From positions 370,558-434,557 of the forward strand of contig QANU01094673.1 in assembly GCA_003254905.1 (NCBI GenBank): 64,000 bases of DNA, in the 5' to 3' direction. Numbering within the stretch: the first letter of the stretch is position 1; the number at the start of each line of letters is the position of its first letter. The notes beneath the pieces are model-generated. The model was not told the DNA's origin. It was given only the letters and a program-made list of their open reading frames with translations, and ran no database searches. The translations under genes were made by a program, and so were the position numbers. This stretch comes from Nissolia schottii (lineage: Eukaryota; Streptophyta; Magnoliopsida; Fabales; Fabaceae). Of the stretch, positions 1-12,380 are shown in pieces.

Positions 1-429
1 GAGGAAAAACCTCTTTCCCTCCATCTTATTCGAAGTTGTTCACCTTGGAGAAAGGAGAAGCTCAAGCTTTGGAACAACAAGGCTTGTGGGACTTCACTCT
101 ACGCTTCCCTCACCACCACCAGGTTTTTCTACAGGTGGGTAAATTTGGTTTGGTCACCCCTTGGTGGCTTATGTTTGCTTGTATGTGTTTATGTGTTTGT
201 ATGCCTTATGATAAACTATGTTAGAAATGCTATGTTAGGACTTAGGAGATGATTCTGAAGGGTCCTGTGACCTGGACTAGCTTAGTATATGATGGTGGAA
301 ATATGTGAAAAACTCAAGGAACATCCATGAGCAAAGGAGAAAGAAAAGCGAGAAAAACAAAGAAAACAGATTCAGGATTCGTCAGGTATAGTTGGGCAGT
401 CCACAGAAAGTGATTGAGCGGAGTATGGA

Positions 430-960
430 GAGAATTGCCGAGCGGCACTTGGAAGGGTGCCGAGTGGGTTCTGCGGAGGATCCCTGGGGTGTGAAAGTGA
501 GAAAATGAGAGAAAATAAGTAAAGGAGTAAGCGCCGAGTGTTTCTGGAGAGAGAGATTGAGAGGAGTCTAGAAAGTGACAGAGAGAAGTCTAGAAAGTTG
601 ATGAGCGGGCACCTGGGATGGTGCTGAGTTGTTACGCGGATAGCGACAGAGAGGAGTCTAGAAAGTTGATGAGCGGGTACCCGGGAAGGTGCTAAACAGG
701 TTCCGCGGAGGACCCCTAGAGTGATAAGAGGGTTATGTGAAGAATGTTGAGTGGGCACCAGGAGTGGTGCTGAATGGGTTCCGCGGAGGATCCCTGGGAT
801 GCTGAGAGGGTTATGTGAAGAGTGTTGAGGGAGCACCAGGAGGGGTGCTGCATGGGTTCCGCGGAGGATCCCTGGAGTGTTGAGAGGGCTACGTGAAGTG
901 TGCCGAGTGGGCACTAGGAGAGGTGTTGCGTGGATTTCTGTGGAGGACCCCGAAGTTATC
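430..960 (+). repeat. Imperfect ~78-bp tandem repeat inside LTR a
   Basis: Roughly five to six diverged units carry a gggcacc..ggtgctga block, a 'ggttccgcggaggatccc' block and a 'gagagggttatgtgaag' block in the same order. Open frames across it on either strand are repeat artefacts. Confidence 0.7.
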
Positions 961-1170
961 GAGAGGTTACAAGTATGTGTATGATGAATGAATGAGTTAG
1001 GTTTATGATGATGTATGATGATGTGTGATGATGTATGAGGAATATGTTATGAGGTAAGTTTATGATGAGTGCATGATATACTTGTATGATGATGTACGTG
1101 GGACATTGCATGTAGAATATGTATGTCAGGGATGGTTATGCTATCTTGCACCATGAGAATTAGAAGAATG

Positions 1171-1443
1171 AGAAGCGCTAACCCCGGGTGAGCCGGTATG
1201 CGTGAGAAAAAGAATGAGGAGACGCTAACCCGGGTGAGCCGGTACGCATAAGAAAAGAATGAGGAGACGCTAACCCAGGTGAGCCGGTACGCGTAAGAAA
1301 AGGATGAGAAGACGCTAAACCGGGTGAGCCGGTGAGCCGGTACGCGTAAGAAAAGGATGAGAAGATGCTAAATCGGGTGAGCCGGTACGCATAAGAAAAG
1401 GATGAGAAGACGCAAAACCGGGTGAGCCGGTATGCGTAAGAGA
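1171..1443 (+). repeat. ~45-bp minisatellite, six units, inside LTR a
   Basis: Units share 'gacgctaacccgggtgag' followed by 'ccggtacgcgtaagaaaa' and 'ggatgagaa'. The fourth unit has an extra 'ccggtgag'. The array occupies a position in this LTR comparable with the different 32-bp array of LTR c. Confidence 0.85.
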
Positions 1444-2310
1444 ATTCCCATGTTCCCAAGCATGAGCATATGATGTATGAGTTACATGAGTATATGATGA
1501 ATGAGTATATGAGTATATGATGCATGCGTATATGATATGTATGAGTATGTAAAGTATAAGTATATAATGATGTATGCCTGTGTAGTCATCAAGAGAAGGC
1601 TCGAGACGACCTATGTAATTAAGCGAAGTAAAGGTAATGAGCACGAAAACTTAGATAAGCAAGACTAGTTCCCTAGTCACCTAGTAAAGTAGATAACGCC
1701 GTTCAGGACCTTAGGCCAGATAATAATCAGTAGGATGCTAGTATGCATGTTCACATAGAAACCCCTGAGCGGCCGGGTTGATAAGCGCTAAGGTCAACCA
1801 CTGAGGACGACTGTTCTCACCCCCACTCGCTTATGCTTCCCAGGAGTAGGCGAAGAGCATGAGGGCTACGAGGAGCCCTATGAGGAGCCGCACGCAAAGC
1901 AGTAGAGGACCGAGGACGAGCTAGTCTAGCTTGGCATCTGAAGGACATTTTGCCACATTTTGATATATTTTGATATGTATTTTGATGTACTTGGCTTGTA
2001 GATGTAAACTATTATGATACTCTGTTGGTTGTAATTTGTGAAGGACCAGATACTTGTTTATGTAATTATTTATGCCAGTAATGACTATCACTTTTAAGCT
2101 TCAGCTCTATCGCTTGTATTATATGCCTTGATTCACGCGTGGCTCATATTTTACAAATAAAGTAACAAGTGAAAAAGTTTTAAAATGGTCCATATTTTCC
2201 TTAACCTCTTATTTTCAAAAGATAATAAGGGACTATAAGTAATCCCACCAAATGATTAACAGCCTAGTGAGCGTTGCGTACTACTCGAGGGTGTGCAGTT
2301 AGCTAGGATG

Positions 2311-2999
2311 TTACAACATGCATCATGATGAAAGGAAAGTTCTATCTTCGAGTCTACCTTTTCCAAAAAGTAGAATATTTAATCTTGATCTGAGGATCTT
2401 TTCACAGGAATTCCATTAAGTCATAGGGAAACCAATTTGAGAAGATATAGGAATTTGGGGTCCTTCCCAAAGGATTCCTATGGGGTGGGAAACATATGAC
2501 CTAGGGAGAGAATTTTAATCAAGGAAAAGAATAAGAATGGTCCTTGATGAGGGGTTCCCTTTTCTGCCCATTATTGGGAATCAACTTGCAAAGAGACACT
2601 TAGCAGAATGCTGAATTTCTTGAGAATACTGGATTACAGAGTTTACTCTGCACTAGCTATCAAGCCCTGAATACACGTAACAAGACGCAGAGTTAGCTAG
2701 GCTCTATGTTCCTGCATACTGTAATAGTCGAATGAAAGCAAAGCGATAGAGTTCATTATGCCGCACTATTTCTTGCCTAGAAAGACGACTTAGTGCATGG
2801 CGATTTTATTCAGAGTATGCACAAGGAACAATGACAAATCAGTGTTTTGGTACCAGCGAACCCTGATTCATGCACTTGGGCCTTATACATGAAGCTGTAT
2901 ACTATACTCATACACCGAAAATTTACAAGGAAAGATGCTCGGAAGCATAGATAAGCTCAGTCCTCAGACTCCAAAGGACTAAACTGCTCTGATACCAAA
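2311..2999 (-). mobile_element. Internal fragment of the minus-strand LTR element next to LTR b
   Basis: About 690 bp lie between the end of LTR a and the start of LTR b. The right edge holds a primer-binding site, so this is leader sequence of the element whose 5' LTR is LTR b, cut off on the other side by LTR a. I see no gag or pol reading frame in it. Confidence 0.5.
2986..2997 (-). other. Primer-binding site, initiator Met-tRNA type
   Basis: The minus strand reads TGGTATCAGAGC two bases after the LTR end (...GGGTGTTTCA, then TT). This is the usual plant retrotransposon primer site complementary to the 3' end of initiator Met-tRNA. It fixes the orientation of LTR b as a minus-strand 5' LTR. 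Confidence 0.85.
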
Positions 3000-5900
3000 T
3001 GAAACACCCTAGCTAGCTAGTCCATGCTTAAGTCACAAACCTGCCGACTAGGTTGTTATCTCTTTTGTTTGGGATAGTGCTTAGTCCCGCTTATGAGTTT
3101 AAAAATATAATTACCCAAAAATAAGGACCATTTCAAATTTTCTTTATACGTATAGTAGTGTAAAATATGAGCCTAGTTCTTGACAGAACATATATTGTGA
3201 GTGGTAGCGTAGTATACTTAACTAATATTAATTAGGCATATTCAACACTTGTAGCAACCAAAGGTCCATGTCATATATTCACAAATGATTACACCTGCAA
3301 TATTATAGATGTTACTTACAATTACATACCAGTACAAACATATAGCCTATAGAGTAAGGACTAGTGCGATATCTCTATCGTAGCTCTGATTTCCTTATTC
3401 CTCTGTCCGTCCTCTTCAGCGCTGCTTGTCCTTGTACTGCTTGCACTGCTCTGATTTCCTTTGCATCCTTGTCGTGCTCGCCTAGAACCATAAAGGAGCA
3501 GGTATGAGAACACAAGGTTCTCAGTGGGAAACCTTAATCGTCATAACTCTTTTCATACTCAATTATGATTGTGCTGCTAAGGGGTCCTCTAGGTGTCACC
3601 GTTATACTATAGTCCTACTAATTATTAATATCCATATTAAGCCTGAGCGGCTTTAGCTATATTACTAGGCGATAGGGGGAACCTACTCTTCATTATCCGC
3701 GTCATCTGTCCGCTAATCTAGTCCCTAACTCGTATACTATCATACAATTCACATAGCTATACTACGGTATCAAAATCATCATCATTTTGTTGAAAATCAT
3801 TTTACTCCCGCAGTATAAGGCACGTCTTATTAGCAGTTCTGCCCTCGTCCCTTGCAGATGCGGCCACACCACTACAACCACACTTTCAGCCTGCATCGTG
3901 GCGGCCAGGTCGTGCTAACCTGAATGGTCTCACTTGCAGGGTCTTGACCTTGTAATTCTCATCAACCACGACCGAGGTGACCATCAAAAGGATGGCGGTG
4001 GGGTCGGACCTATGACTCGACCGGGACTAAGACCTTCCCCAAAAGTCGAGCCCTCGGCTTTTCCAGAGGGGGTTTTTCCCATCATCATCATCATAGGCAC
4101 AGTTCAATCTTTGATACAATAGTTCATATATAATAAGCACAATTCATCATCTCAAGCATTCATATACATGGCAATTACAACTCAATAGCTCATACCATCA
4201 TCTTCATCATATATCACATCATGTAACATAGAACTTCACATAACTCATAAACATTGACCATATAATATTACTTAGAACATAAACAAACCATGCTACCATC
4301 TTCGCAAAATTTACCGGAGCCATGAACGATTGCAAGAAATCTAGGAAAGTTTAATCTTAAATTATGGAACCCTGAATCTTCAGTCAGGTCGCTCGGCGCA
4401 AGCCCTACGCCGCTCAGCGCCATCCTAACGAAATTTAGGTCTAGGTCTTGCAATTTTCCATGTTCCGAATAGTTTCACATATACAATCTCAAGAGAGTTT
4501 CTCCTAACATCTATCATCATTTTTAACACATATTGAGAACATATTTTCATGCTCAACATCTTCATAAACATAAACAAATATAAATCCACAATTAACAAAA
4601 CAAGCTTCTGGTTTCTGTCAGAGATTAACAACCATAAACCGGAGAGGTCCAAGACCTTACCCCAAGGTTTTTTTGTAGCCCTAAGGTCATTTTTCATGTC
4701 TAAAAACCCAGATTCTGAACCCCGCTACACGAAATTCTAGTTTTATCCTCTTTCCAAAATTACCATTCTGCCCTTGTAAATGCCCTGTTTTCTTTGGAAT
4801 TTTTGTTCTCAGAAACCCGATGGACTCAAGACTTGCCATTAAGGTTTTTGATAGTTCTAAACCCATATTGCATGAAAACCAACCCATTTTTTCATCCCAA
4901 AACACGAAATTCCCGTTTTGCCCTTATTTCCTAAAAACCCTGTTTTCTGCTTGTTTGTTGAGAAATTCATCGGGGAGTCCAAAAATCATAAAACTTGACA
5001 TTCCCACTCAATTTTTCGTGTAGAATCCAAAAGTAAAATTAGTTTTTCATGATAAAAATCTCAGTATACAGTTAGTTCCAAAATCATGTCATAGCCCTAT
5101 TTTCAACTTAAGCTTTCCTAACTTCTGACAGAATCACAGACAGCACCAACAGATCCAGACAATCATCAACCACATATATATAAATCAAACTCACATAAAA
5201 GGCATCCTAACATCATATATAATTTATCAAAACCCATAGACAGTGGATAAGTTGGTTTACCCACATGTTTGCGCTATGGTGCTTTCTAGTTCTTCTTAGG
5301 CTAAGTTCTTCCAAGCTTCCTTTAGGGATTTAGGGGGCTGTTTGTGGCTGTTTTTAGGTTAAGGTTAAGGATTTCTTGGAAAATCTTGACTAGATCTGGT
5401 GTAGGAAGTTCTTGTGTTTTCAGTTTAACAGAATATCGGCTGATTGTGTGATCGGACAAAGTTTTAGGAAGGTTTTCCCCTTTTTCTCCAAATTTTCAGA
5501 TTCCTAGGGGTATTTATAGGCCAAGCCATGAAATTCACTTTTCCAAAATGCCCTTGGGCCAATTTACCATTTTACTCCTAAGATTATGTCATCCATGACC
5601 TAAGCAATGGTGAATCATTACTATGACTCACCATTTGACTTGTTGACTTGGCCATTTGGCCACTTCTTGGCCATGCAATGGTCTTGTGTCTTGGCCACTT
5701 GTGTGGCCGAGAATTAAGGGTCTCCGGCAAATCAATTTTGAACAGGTTTTGTTGTTTCCGGTCCTAGTACTTCACATACGGTTATTCTAAAAATATTCCG
5801 ATCACGTCCCTGTGATCTCCTCATTTTCCTAAAGAATAATCTAGGTTCATTTGAGGTATTTATAAATTCTCGTCTGTAGCCGTCCCTTTTACGGATACTT

Positions 5901-6212
5901 TAGACGTGCTATTATACTCAGACTACAACAAGGGTTTATTGTGGTGTCTGTAGAATTTTAAGAAAATGACCAAAATTATTTCTACAAACAAATTTATATC
6001 CTAAGAGTTCATAATTCCAATGGTTCAACCAAACACGAAAATCCCAAGTATTCATCCAGCGGATTTCGTCGGATCCGTTTTAGTGTTTGCAGAATTTCAC
6101 GAAACTGAGTAGAATTTCTTCTACAGACAATTTGACCTAAAAGCTTGTATGAGACTTATTCCCCCTATTTAATTTATGAAATCTTTACTAAGGGAAAAAG
6201 TGGGATGTTACA
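3000..6212 (-). mobile_element. Complete long LTR (LTR b, 3.2 kb), 5' LTR in minus orientation
   Basis: On the minus strand it starts TGTAACATCCCACTTTTTCC (6212 downward) and ends GGGTGTTTCA at 3000, followed by a Met-tRNA primer site. It is inserted in CACTA A: the sequence right of 6212 (agacaacatgcc) resumes the transposase region that is uninterrupted at 44900 in CACTA B. A minus-strand TATA-like CCTATAAATAC lies near 5510-5520. Upstream of it, at 5650-5708, TGGCCA motifs are clustered. Plus-strand frames such as the one at 3934-4122 are not genes. Confidence 0.75.
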
Positions 6213-6229
6213 CAGACAACATGCCATAA

Positions 6230-7437
6230 GCACGAAAATCGTTAATAGTCCACATCAAAGATGCCCTCATCATAAAATTTTGATTCATGGATACGTCATA
6301 CGCAAGCACACCTGGACTCCACAACATGTTCAGTTCATCTATCAATGGTTGGAGGAAAACATCAATCTTAGCTTTTGGGTTGCTTGGCCCGAGGATCACG
6401 CAAGATAAGCACATATAAGGATCTTTCATCCACATTTCAGGACGAAGATTATACAGTGTAATGATTACTGGCCAACATGAGTACAGTTTGATGAATTGAT
6501 TGTTAGGAGCAAACCCATTTGAAAAAAGACCAAATCTGACATTCCGAGGATCTTCGGCGAAGTCAAGATAAACTCAGTCCAAGTTTTGCCACGCTTCTCC
6601 ATGAGACTGGTGAGCCATGCGACCATCATTTCTCTTATCATGAAAATGCCATCTCATGTGTGGTGCTAAGCTCATCGAGGCAAACAATCTTTTCAGTCTT
6701 GGGATTAACGGAAAATAATGCATTCTTTTGTACAGAACATTCTTGTATCTCCTAAGACCAACTCTCTTAGGTTTAAACCTAGCAGCGCCACAAAATTTGT
6801 ATTCATTTAAGCTCGCATCATCCTTATAGTACAACATACACCACGTTCGACAACAGTCAATCTTTATGGATTGCTAGCCAAGCTTAGAGAAAAAAATTTT
6901 GTCTTGATAAAAGTTCGATGGTATATCATTACTCGGGGATGTTAGTTCTTGGATGAATGAAATTCACTGGTCAAATGATCTCTCAGATTGATTAGCCTCT
7001 GACTTCATAGTCAACATTTTAACGGCCACAGATAACTGTGAATGTGTAGATCCTTCCCATACTAGAGTATTTGCTACTTCTAGTAAACTATAGAAGTTTT
7101 TAGCCTCAGTATTAGGTTCCTCATCAAGCATGTTACCATCAAATGCATCGCTAACCATTTTAGCAAATCTATCGTTGGCATTAAATTGAAAGCCTCCTGT
7201 TTGTTCATCTTCTTCAGCATGTGCGTGACTTGTACTTCCCCCTTTGTAATGCAGCCTACTAAACTAATTGACACTGTTAACATCCACCTCTCCATGGCCG
7301 ATCCATATCCAGTAATGCGGCTCAAACCCATTCTTATACAGATGCATTCTAACCATTTCAACATCCAATATTCTATGGCGCTTGCACAAAGGACACAGAC
7401 ATCTAATGGCGTTCATACAAAAGTAGTCAGTAAATGA
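6230..7437 (-). pseudogene. TNP2-type CACTA transposase remnant (copy A)
   Basis: Minus-strand frames match the En/Spm TNP2 family (Transposase_21): a pair including '[19 protein letters not shown]' with 'MWTINDFRAYGMLS' (6208-6435), a 'KRMHYFPLIPRLKRLFASM' block with HMRWH (6574-6837) and the upstream 'NFYSLLEVANTLVWEG' block (6964-7158). The N-terminal transposase-associated piece is only partial (7080-7437). Compared with CACTA B this copy keeps about 0.66 kb of the middle (roughly 6371-7040) that B has lost. It lacks the first part of the gene and its upstream region, and frames and stops divide what is left. It cannot encode a working transposase. Confidence 0.8.
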
Positions 7438-7783
7438 AAACTATCCAACGATAATCCACNAAGCACCGACGAAAGCNCTCAAAATCCTTGTTAGAGAAAG
7501 CAAATTTGTGTCTGGGAAAGCTCCAAGCACCGACGAAAGCTCTCCTCAGCCGCCACCCACACACCAAGCAAAGTGGGTAAAACCTTGCTCAAAACCATCC
7601 ATTGATGGTTCTATATGTGCATGTGTATGTTTGTGAAAATTATATATGATAAATGTTTAAAATAGGTTGTGTGTATGTTGGATGTATTTTATGGCTGCCA
7701 AAATCTGAAAACTGAATGATTAAAGTGGGTTGGAAGCCATGGATTTGTGAAAAGAAAGTAAAAGTAATGTTACAGGTCTGTGG

Positions 7784-8167
7784 TCATTTGAATGACCAGA
7801 GCCATGGTCATTTGAATGAACCTCGAGATTTAGCAAAAATGAGAGCACAATTTGGTAATCATTCGAATGACCCCAGGTATCATTCGAATGAGCCACGAGA
7901 AAATCCTCTTAAAACTGAGCCAGAAAGTATTCATTCGGATGACCAGGCCTTAGGTCATTCGAATGAGTCGTGCAAACTAGTATTTTAAAAGCTACAGAGG
8001 CAAGCCATTCAAATGCCAAGGCCTTGGGCATTCGAATGAAACCTCACTGTATTATTTAAAAAGGGGGAATGTCAGAATCATTCAAATCACCACTCAGAAG
8101 TCACTCGAATGACCTATCCAATTGCACCATCCCACGAGCTAGATCTAGTGTTGTTCGAATGACCTAG
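7784..8167 (+). repeat. Paired-palindrome array, GTCATTCGAATGAC type
   Basis: Eleven dyads around ATTCGAAT (or one-base variants) have 8-bp cores starting at about 7786, 7810, 7861, 7882, 7933, 7957, 8007, 8030, 8080, 8103 and 8153. They form pairs 21-24 bp apart with a pair-to-pair period of 72-75 bp. Flanking bases usually extend each dyad to GTCATTCGAATGAC. A TA-rich, TATA-like tract begins about 70 bp downstream at 8229. Confidence 0.85.
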
Positions 8168-8226
8168 GTTTCAGACTCCAGCATGAAGTTTTCTTTATGT
8201 AAGTGAATGTGCCATTTATGCATGAG

Positions 8227-8228
<2 letters not shown>

Positions 8229-8260
<32 letters not shown>
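8229..8260. repeat. (TA)n microsatellite at a contig end
   Basis: About 16 TA units run directly into the n at 8261. The tract probably ended the contig. Confidence 0.9.
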
Positions 8261-8261
8261 N

Positions 8262-9141
8262 AAAAAAACTACATTAAACACTAAACCTTAACAAAAAAAA
8301 TAACATACTAAAAATGAAAATCATTATCCTAAGTCGGCTTGATTCTCACAATCATCGCTGTCAGAGGACTAAGAAGAGGAGGAGACGGAAACTAGGAATG
8401 GCGGGGGATTCTGCATGCTGCTCCCTCCTTGCACAGATCCACCCATGGCGTGCATAAACCTCTCGAGGACCTTGTTCAGTTGGTCTTTTTGCTTTCTCAT
8501 CTTCTCCTTTAGTTTATCCTTTTGCTTCTTCTTTACCGCCTCCAATTAACCTCACTGCCTGCTGATGCAGCTCTTGGTTCAACTTGAATACTCTCTCTCG
8601 GAGCTCGTCAGTCTCTGTTGGTGTCCCCCCAATAGACCCAGAAGCAGATCTACCGCCGCCCCTTGACGTTAACCGTCAGCTGTATGCCTCGGCCGTAAAC
8701 CTGATTACGGTTCTGACCACCGGACACGCGGTTTCATATCTCCTCCTCGTCCACAGGAGGGGGCACAGTGCCAGGGGTGCCCTTGTATCTGCTGAGTCTG
8801 CATCTCCCGAAAAGCTTGTTCAAATGTAGCCTACGTAAATAATTGATAAAAATTAACATTATTACAATTAAACAAAAAAACAATAACAACGTAAATAACT
8901 AAGTTAACAAGTTAAAATACTTACTATGGTTGCCTCCGAGCATACATCGACCCACCTCGACTTGTCGCTTTTCAGCGTATGGGTCTCGCGGAACAATTTT
9001 GCATCGGTCGGGGACCTCCTGAGAGTTTTTTTCCTGTATATCAGTCATGACTAATTAATTAACTAATTAACTAAATTATTACCTAATAAATTAACTTATA
9101 ATTTATTATAAAATTATTACCATTCTCTTCCGCGTGTCAGG
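8262..9141 (-). pseudogene. 3' part of the CACTA A second gene (Transposase_24 type)
   Basis: Homologous to 47510-48360 of CACTA B. The minus strand encodes the Lys/Glu-rich coiled-coil end ([15 protein letters not shown]-like, about 8450-8540) and, from 9060 down to 8930, a piece matching the [19 protein letters not shown] block of plant En/Spm ORF2 proteins. Bases 8262-8643 recur at 10554-10935, apparently as an unmerged contig overlap. The gene is interrupted on its 5' side by LTR c at 9142. Stops divide it. Confidence 0.65.
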
Positions 9142-9810
9142 TGTAACATCTCACTTTTTCCTAAAAGGAAATTTCTCGTAATAAATAAATATACAATCTA
9201 ATTATTGAGACTGGATAATTTAATTATAAAATTTAGTTTCTAAAAATGCCATTCAAAATAATGGTTTTATGATCTCGCGAAGTTTCGCTAGATCCGTACC
9301 GATTTTTGGTCATCATTGGAATTTAAGTACAAGTCAAAAGTACCCGTAAAATGGACTTTTGCAAAGGAAAAAAATTACAAGGACCTAAGATTAATTTAAA
9401 TTCCTCATTTTAAGTGTTTAAATGGTGTGTATTTAGGTTCAGATAATTTTTATATCGTTCGTTAATTTTTTGTATGCGCAATCACGCGCGCAACCGGACA
9501 GTTAACGAACAAACAGGATTGGGAAAGTGCATGAAAATCAGAGCCCTCGTCTCTATCACCGCAACACTGCAAGGGCCATACCCCCACCACCAACCCCCCA
9601 CCAAATCCATTGTTCACCATCACTCCAAAATTCATTTAAAACCTGTTTTCTCATTTTCCCTCACCCCACCGAACTATGGTTCTCTCTGTTTTTCATTCCC
9701 AGCAATCCTCCCCTTCTTCCTCTTTTCCATTTTTCCTTCTTACTCTCAAATTCCTCCAACACACCCCACGACCATCATCATCCTCAAAATCCTTGTTGGA
9801 GAAAGCAAAN

Positions 9811-10935
9811 ACAGATGCATTCTAACCATTTCAACATCCAATATTCTATGGCGCTTGCACAAAGGACACAGACATCTAATGGCGTTCATACAAAAGTAGT
9901 CAGTAAATGAAAACTATCCAACGATAATCCACCAAAATGACGCCAAGTTTTGGAGCCAAAATTATTACCTTACCGTCGGCGCCTAACCTACACCAACGGT
10001 AAACATTTTACCAAACGATTAGTTTTGGTCGAATTCAAAGCATTGCATTTTGGGGATACTTTGTACCGATGGGAATGACCAATGGTAAACAATATCATAA
10101 AACACAGTGTTTCTATTTACTCATTTCTGTCAGGTAATGAAAATAAGTCAAAGTTACCGTCGGCATCAGCCGACGGTAAAGACTTCCCCTTCAGCCAACC
10201 TTCCCGGTTCAACGTCGAGCTCTTGCTGGGTTTGAATCTTCGCTAGCCTATGCAACTTGACTTTCTCTTTGAGAGGACCAGTTTCGCCAATGAGTATTGC
10301 CTCTTTGAACATCAAAGGATCTTCCACTCTCTCATGGCACTCCAACCTAACTGCAGTACGCAAGACCCGAACTACATTAATGGGAGCAATGTGGGTTTGT
10401 GAAATGAAGTGAAGTGTGACCGAATACCTTTGTATTTACTCTGAGTAATGTAATGGCAAATGAGTAATTTAAAAAATAGATGTCAATATATTAATTAAAA
10501 AATCTACATTGGCTAGAAAAAGTCCGTCGGAGTAAGAAAATTACATTAATTAAAAAAAAACTACATTAAACACTAAACCTTAACAAAAAAAATAACATAC
10601 TAAAAATGAAAATCATTATCCTAAGTCGGCTTGATTCTCACAATCATCGCTGTCAGAGGACTAAGAAGAGGAGGAGACGGAAACTAGGAATGGCGGGGGA
10701 TTCTGCATGCTGCTCCCTCCTTGCACAGATCCACCCATGGCGTGCATAAACCTCTCGAGGACCTTGTTCAGTTGGTCTTTTTGCTTTCTCATCTTCTCCT
10801 TTAGTTTATCCTTTTGCTTCTTCTTTACCGCCTCCAATTAACCTCACTGCCTGCTGATGCAGCTCTTGGTTCAACTTGAATACTCTCTCTCGGAGCTCGT
10901 CAGTCTCTGTTGGTGTCCCCCCAATAGACCCAGAA
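9811..10935 (-). other. Misplaced CACTA A contig (internal repeats and 3' end of gene 2)
   Basis: Bases 9811-9932 repeat 7338-7459, and 10554-10935 repeat 8262-8643. The middle is homologous to 46840-47510 of CACTA B. The likely true order is ...7459, 9933-10935, 8644-9141. The segment 10166-10363 encodes on the minus strand a piece matching 47101-47310 in copy B ([20 protein letters not shown]), the C-terminal end of the Transposase_24-type protein, followed by TTACCGTCGG-type repeats. Confidence 0.7.
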
Positions 10936-11195
10936 NCCATCCCATTAGGTGGGTTAGGTTACAATAGCTGCAGGCCTACACCTGAGCGTATGACTACTGT
11001 CATAGACAAAGAAAAGACAAAGACATAAAGAAAGGATCAAGACACGCGAGAAGGGTTACAAAGGTTAAAGGATGAAAAGTGAAGTTAAAAAAGAAAGGAA
11101 AAGAAAGAGTAGAGACAATACGAGTTCTCCCATAAGGAAAGATGAAATTGTGTTACCTCAAGGAACATAAAGCAAGGAGGTTTATGCATCGTGGG

Positions 11196-11622
11196 TGGGC
11201 GCCAGTCCTAGGCTGCGAACTACATCGCATGTAAACAAAGGTCCTAGGGTGTATATGGACGGTCCTAAGATATATACAACCCTAAGCAGGGACGCCAGTC
11301 CTAGGGTGTAGATGGCATCGCGTGTGGACGCCAGTCCTAGGGTGCATACGCAGGTGGACGGTCCTAGAGTGCATAATACATCGCGTGTGGACGGTCCTAG
11401 GTTGTATGATGCATCGCATGTGGGCGTCAGTCCTAGGTTGCACAATGCATCGTGTGTGGACAGTCCTAGGGTGCAAAATACATCGGGTGTGGATGACCTT
11501 AGGGTGTATGATACATCGCATGTGGACAAAGGCCCTAGGGTGTATTGTACATCGCGTTTGGGTAACGATCTTAGAATATATGATACATCGCGTGTGGACT
11601 ATGGTCCTAGGGTGTACAAGAA
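11196..11622 (+). repeat. ~32-bp minisatellite inside LTR c
   Basis: About a dozen diverged units of the form 'catcgcgtgtggacg' plus 'gtcctagggtgtatgata'. Open frames on both strands (11182-11752) are repeat shadows. Confidence 0.85.
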
Positions 11623-12362
11623 AGAAAATGCAAGTAACTAGAACGAGAAAGAGCAGTCCAATAGATAATACAAGAAAGGGAGGCAAGTAAACAAAACCAG
11701 AAAAGACGGTATGATAATCAGTACAGGAAAAACCCATGAATTGTCCATGCATAATATATGTGTTAAATGTGATGTTATGTCTAAGTGTCGCGGCACATCA
11801 AGTGAAATAGTATCACGAGATGGCCCCGCTAGGGTAAGTACGTGAGTAAGGGAAGCAATATCATGATACCCTGACAAACAGTAATAAGCAGCACTTTATC
11901 TTATATATAGGTAAGCAAGAGTAGATTCCCTAACCACCTAGTAATTAGATAAAGCTGCTCAGGACTAGAACGGATAATAACAAGTAGGGATTTAGTATAA
12001 TAATGTCACCTAGAGACCCTTTGAGTGGCAGAATCATAATGGAGTAAAAGAAACGAATAGTTATTCCTAAAGGTTGCTACTGAGGACGCGACGTTCTCAT
12101 CCCCCCACTAAATTATGATTCCAGGCAGGCCCGACAAGTACACCGGAGCATAATAGGCATCAACGGACGAGCAAAGACCTTGGCGTCAGAAGGTTCTAAG
12201 GAAGCAGCAAGACTACAGTTAGATCTACGCATCAGGACTCCTGGTGCACTATATTTTTCATGTTGCATTAGCTTAATGGATTAGTTATGCCATTAGCTCT
12301 TAAGTGCAGTAATTGTAGTATGTAATTATAAACAAATGTGTAACTATTTCTGGACCTGGATG

Positions 12363-12380
12363 TGTGTGTGTGTGTGTGTA
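12363..12380. repeat. (TG)n microsatellite in LTR c
   Basis: About nine TG units (tgtgtgtg...). Confidence 0.8.

Larger units (their letters stand above)
1..2310 (+). mobile_element. Long LTR (LTR a), Ty3/gypsy, 3' part only
   Basis: This is the 3' portion of a long terminal repeat that continues left of the window. Its last 170 bp (a 'ctcatatttta' motif, then 'gggactataagtaatccc', then a run ending GGATGTTACA) align by eye with the 3' ends of the LTRs ending at 12653 (+) and starting at 3000 (-), so the three belong to one family. No primer-binding site follows, so this is a 3' LTR or a solo LTR. It holds two minisatellite arrays and no credible gene. The long LTR, the TGTAACATC-type start of the other members and the Met-tRNA primer site beside LTR b suggest a Tekay/Del-like chromovirus. 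That lineage name is an inference. Confidence 0.6.
7461..8260 (+). mobile_element. Misplaced LTR fragment (probably part of LTR c)
   Basis: This segment is bounded by single n at 7460/7477 and 8261. Its left 28 bases (7478-7505) overlap 9781-9809 with one mismatch, so it most likely continues LTR c rightward from 9809. Adding it to 9142-9809 and 10937-12653 gives about 3.1 kb, close to the 3.2 kb of LTR b. It includes a palindrome array and ends in a TA tract. The 90-residue frame at 7716-7988 runs through the palindromes and is not a gene. Confidence 0.55.

Noticed and set aside
372-914. 180-residue minus-strand ORF rich in Ser, Pro and Leu
   Set aside because: It follows the ~78-bp repeat in LTR a and shows no family resemblance.
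1178-1644. Minus-strand ORFs of 109-115 residues with RTGSPGLASPH-type repeats
   Set aside because: They are translations of the 45-bp minisatellite in LTR a.
9474-9910. Two ORFs of 127-141 residues crossing an n
   Set aside because: They cross the n at 9810, where LTR sequence meets a misplaced CACTA contig.
11182-11752. Four overlapping ORFs on both strands with repeat units such as CTLGPST and HTRCI
   Set aside because: They are translations of the 32-bp minisatellite in LTR c. Both strands are open because the unit lacks stops.
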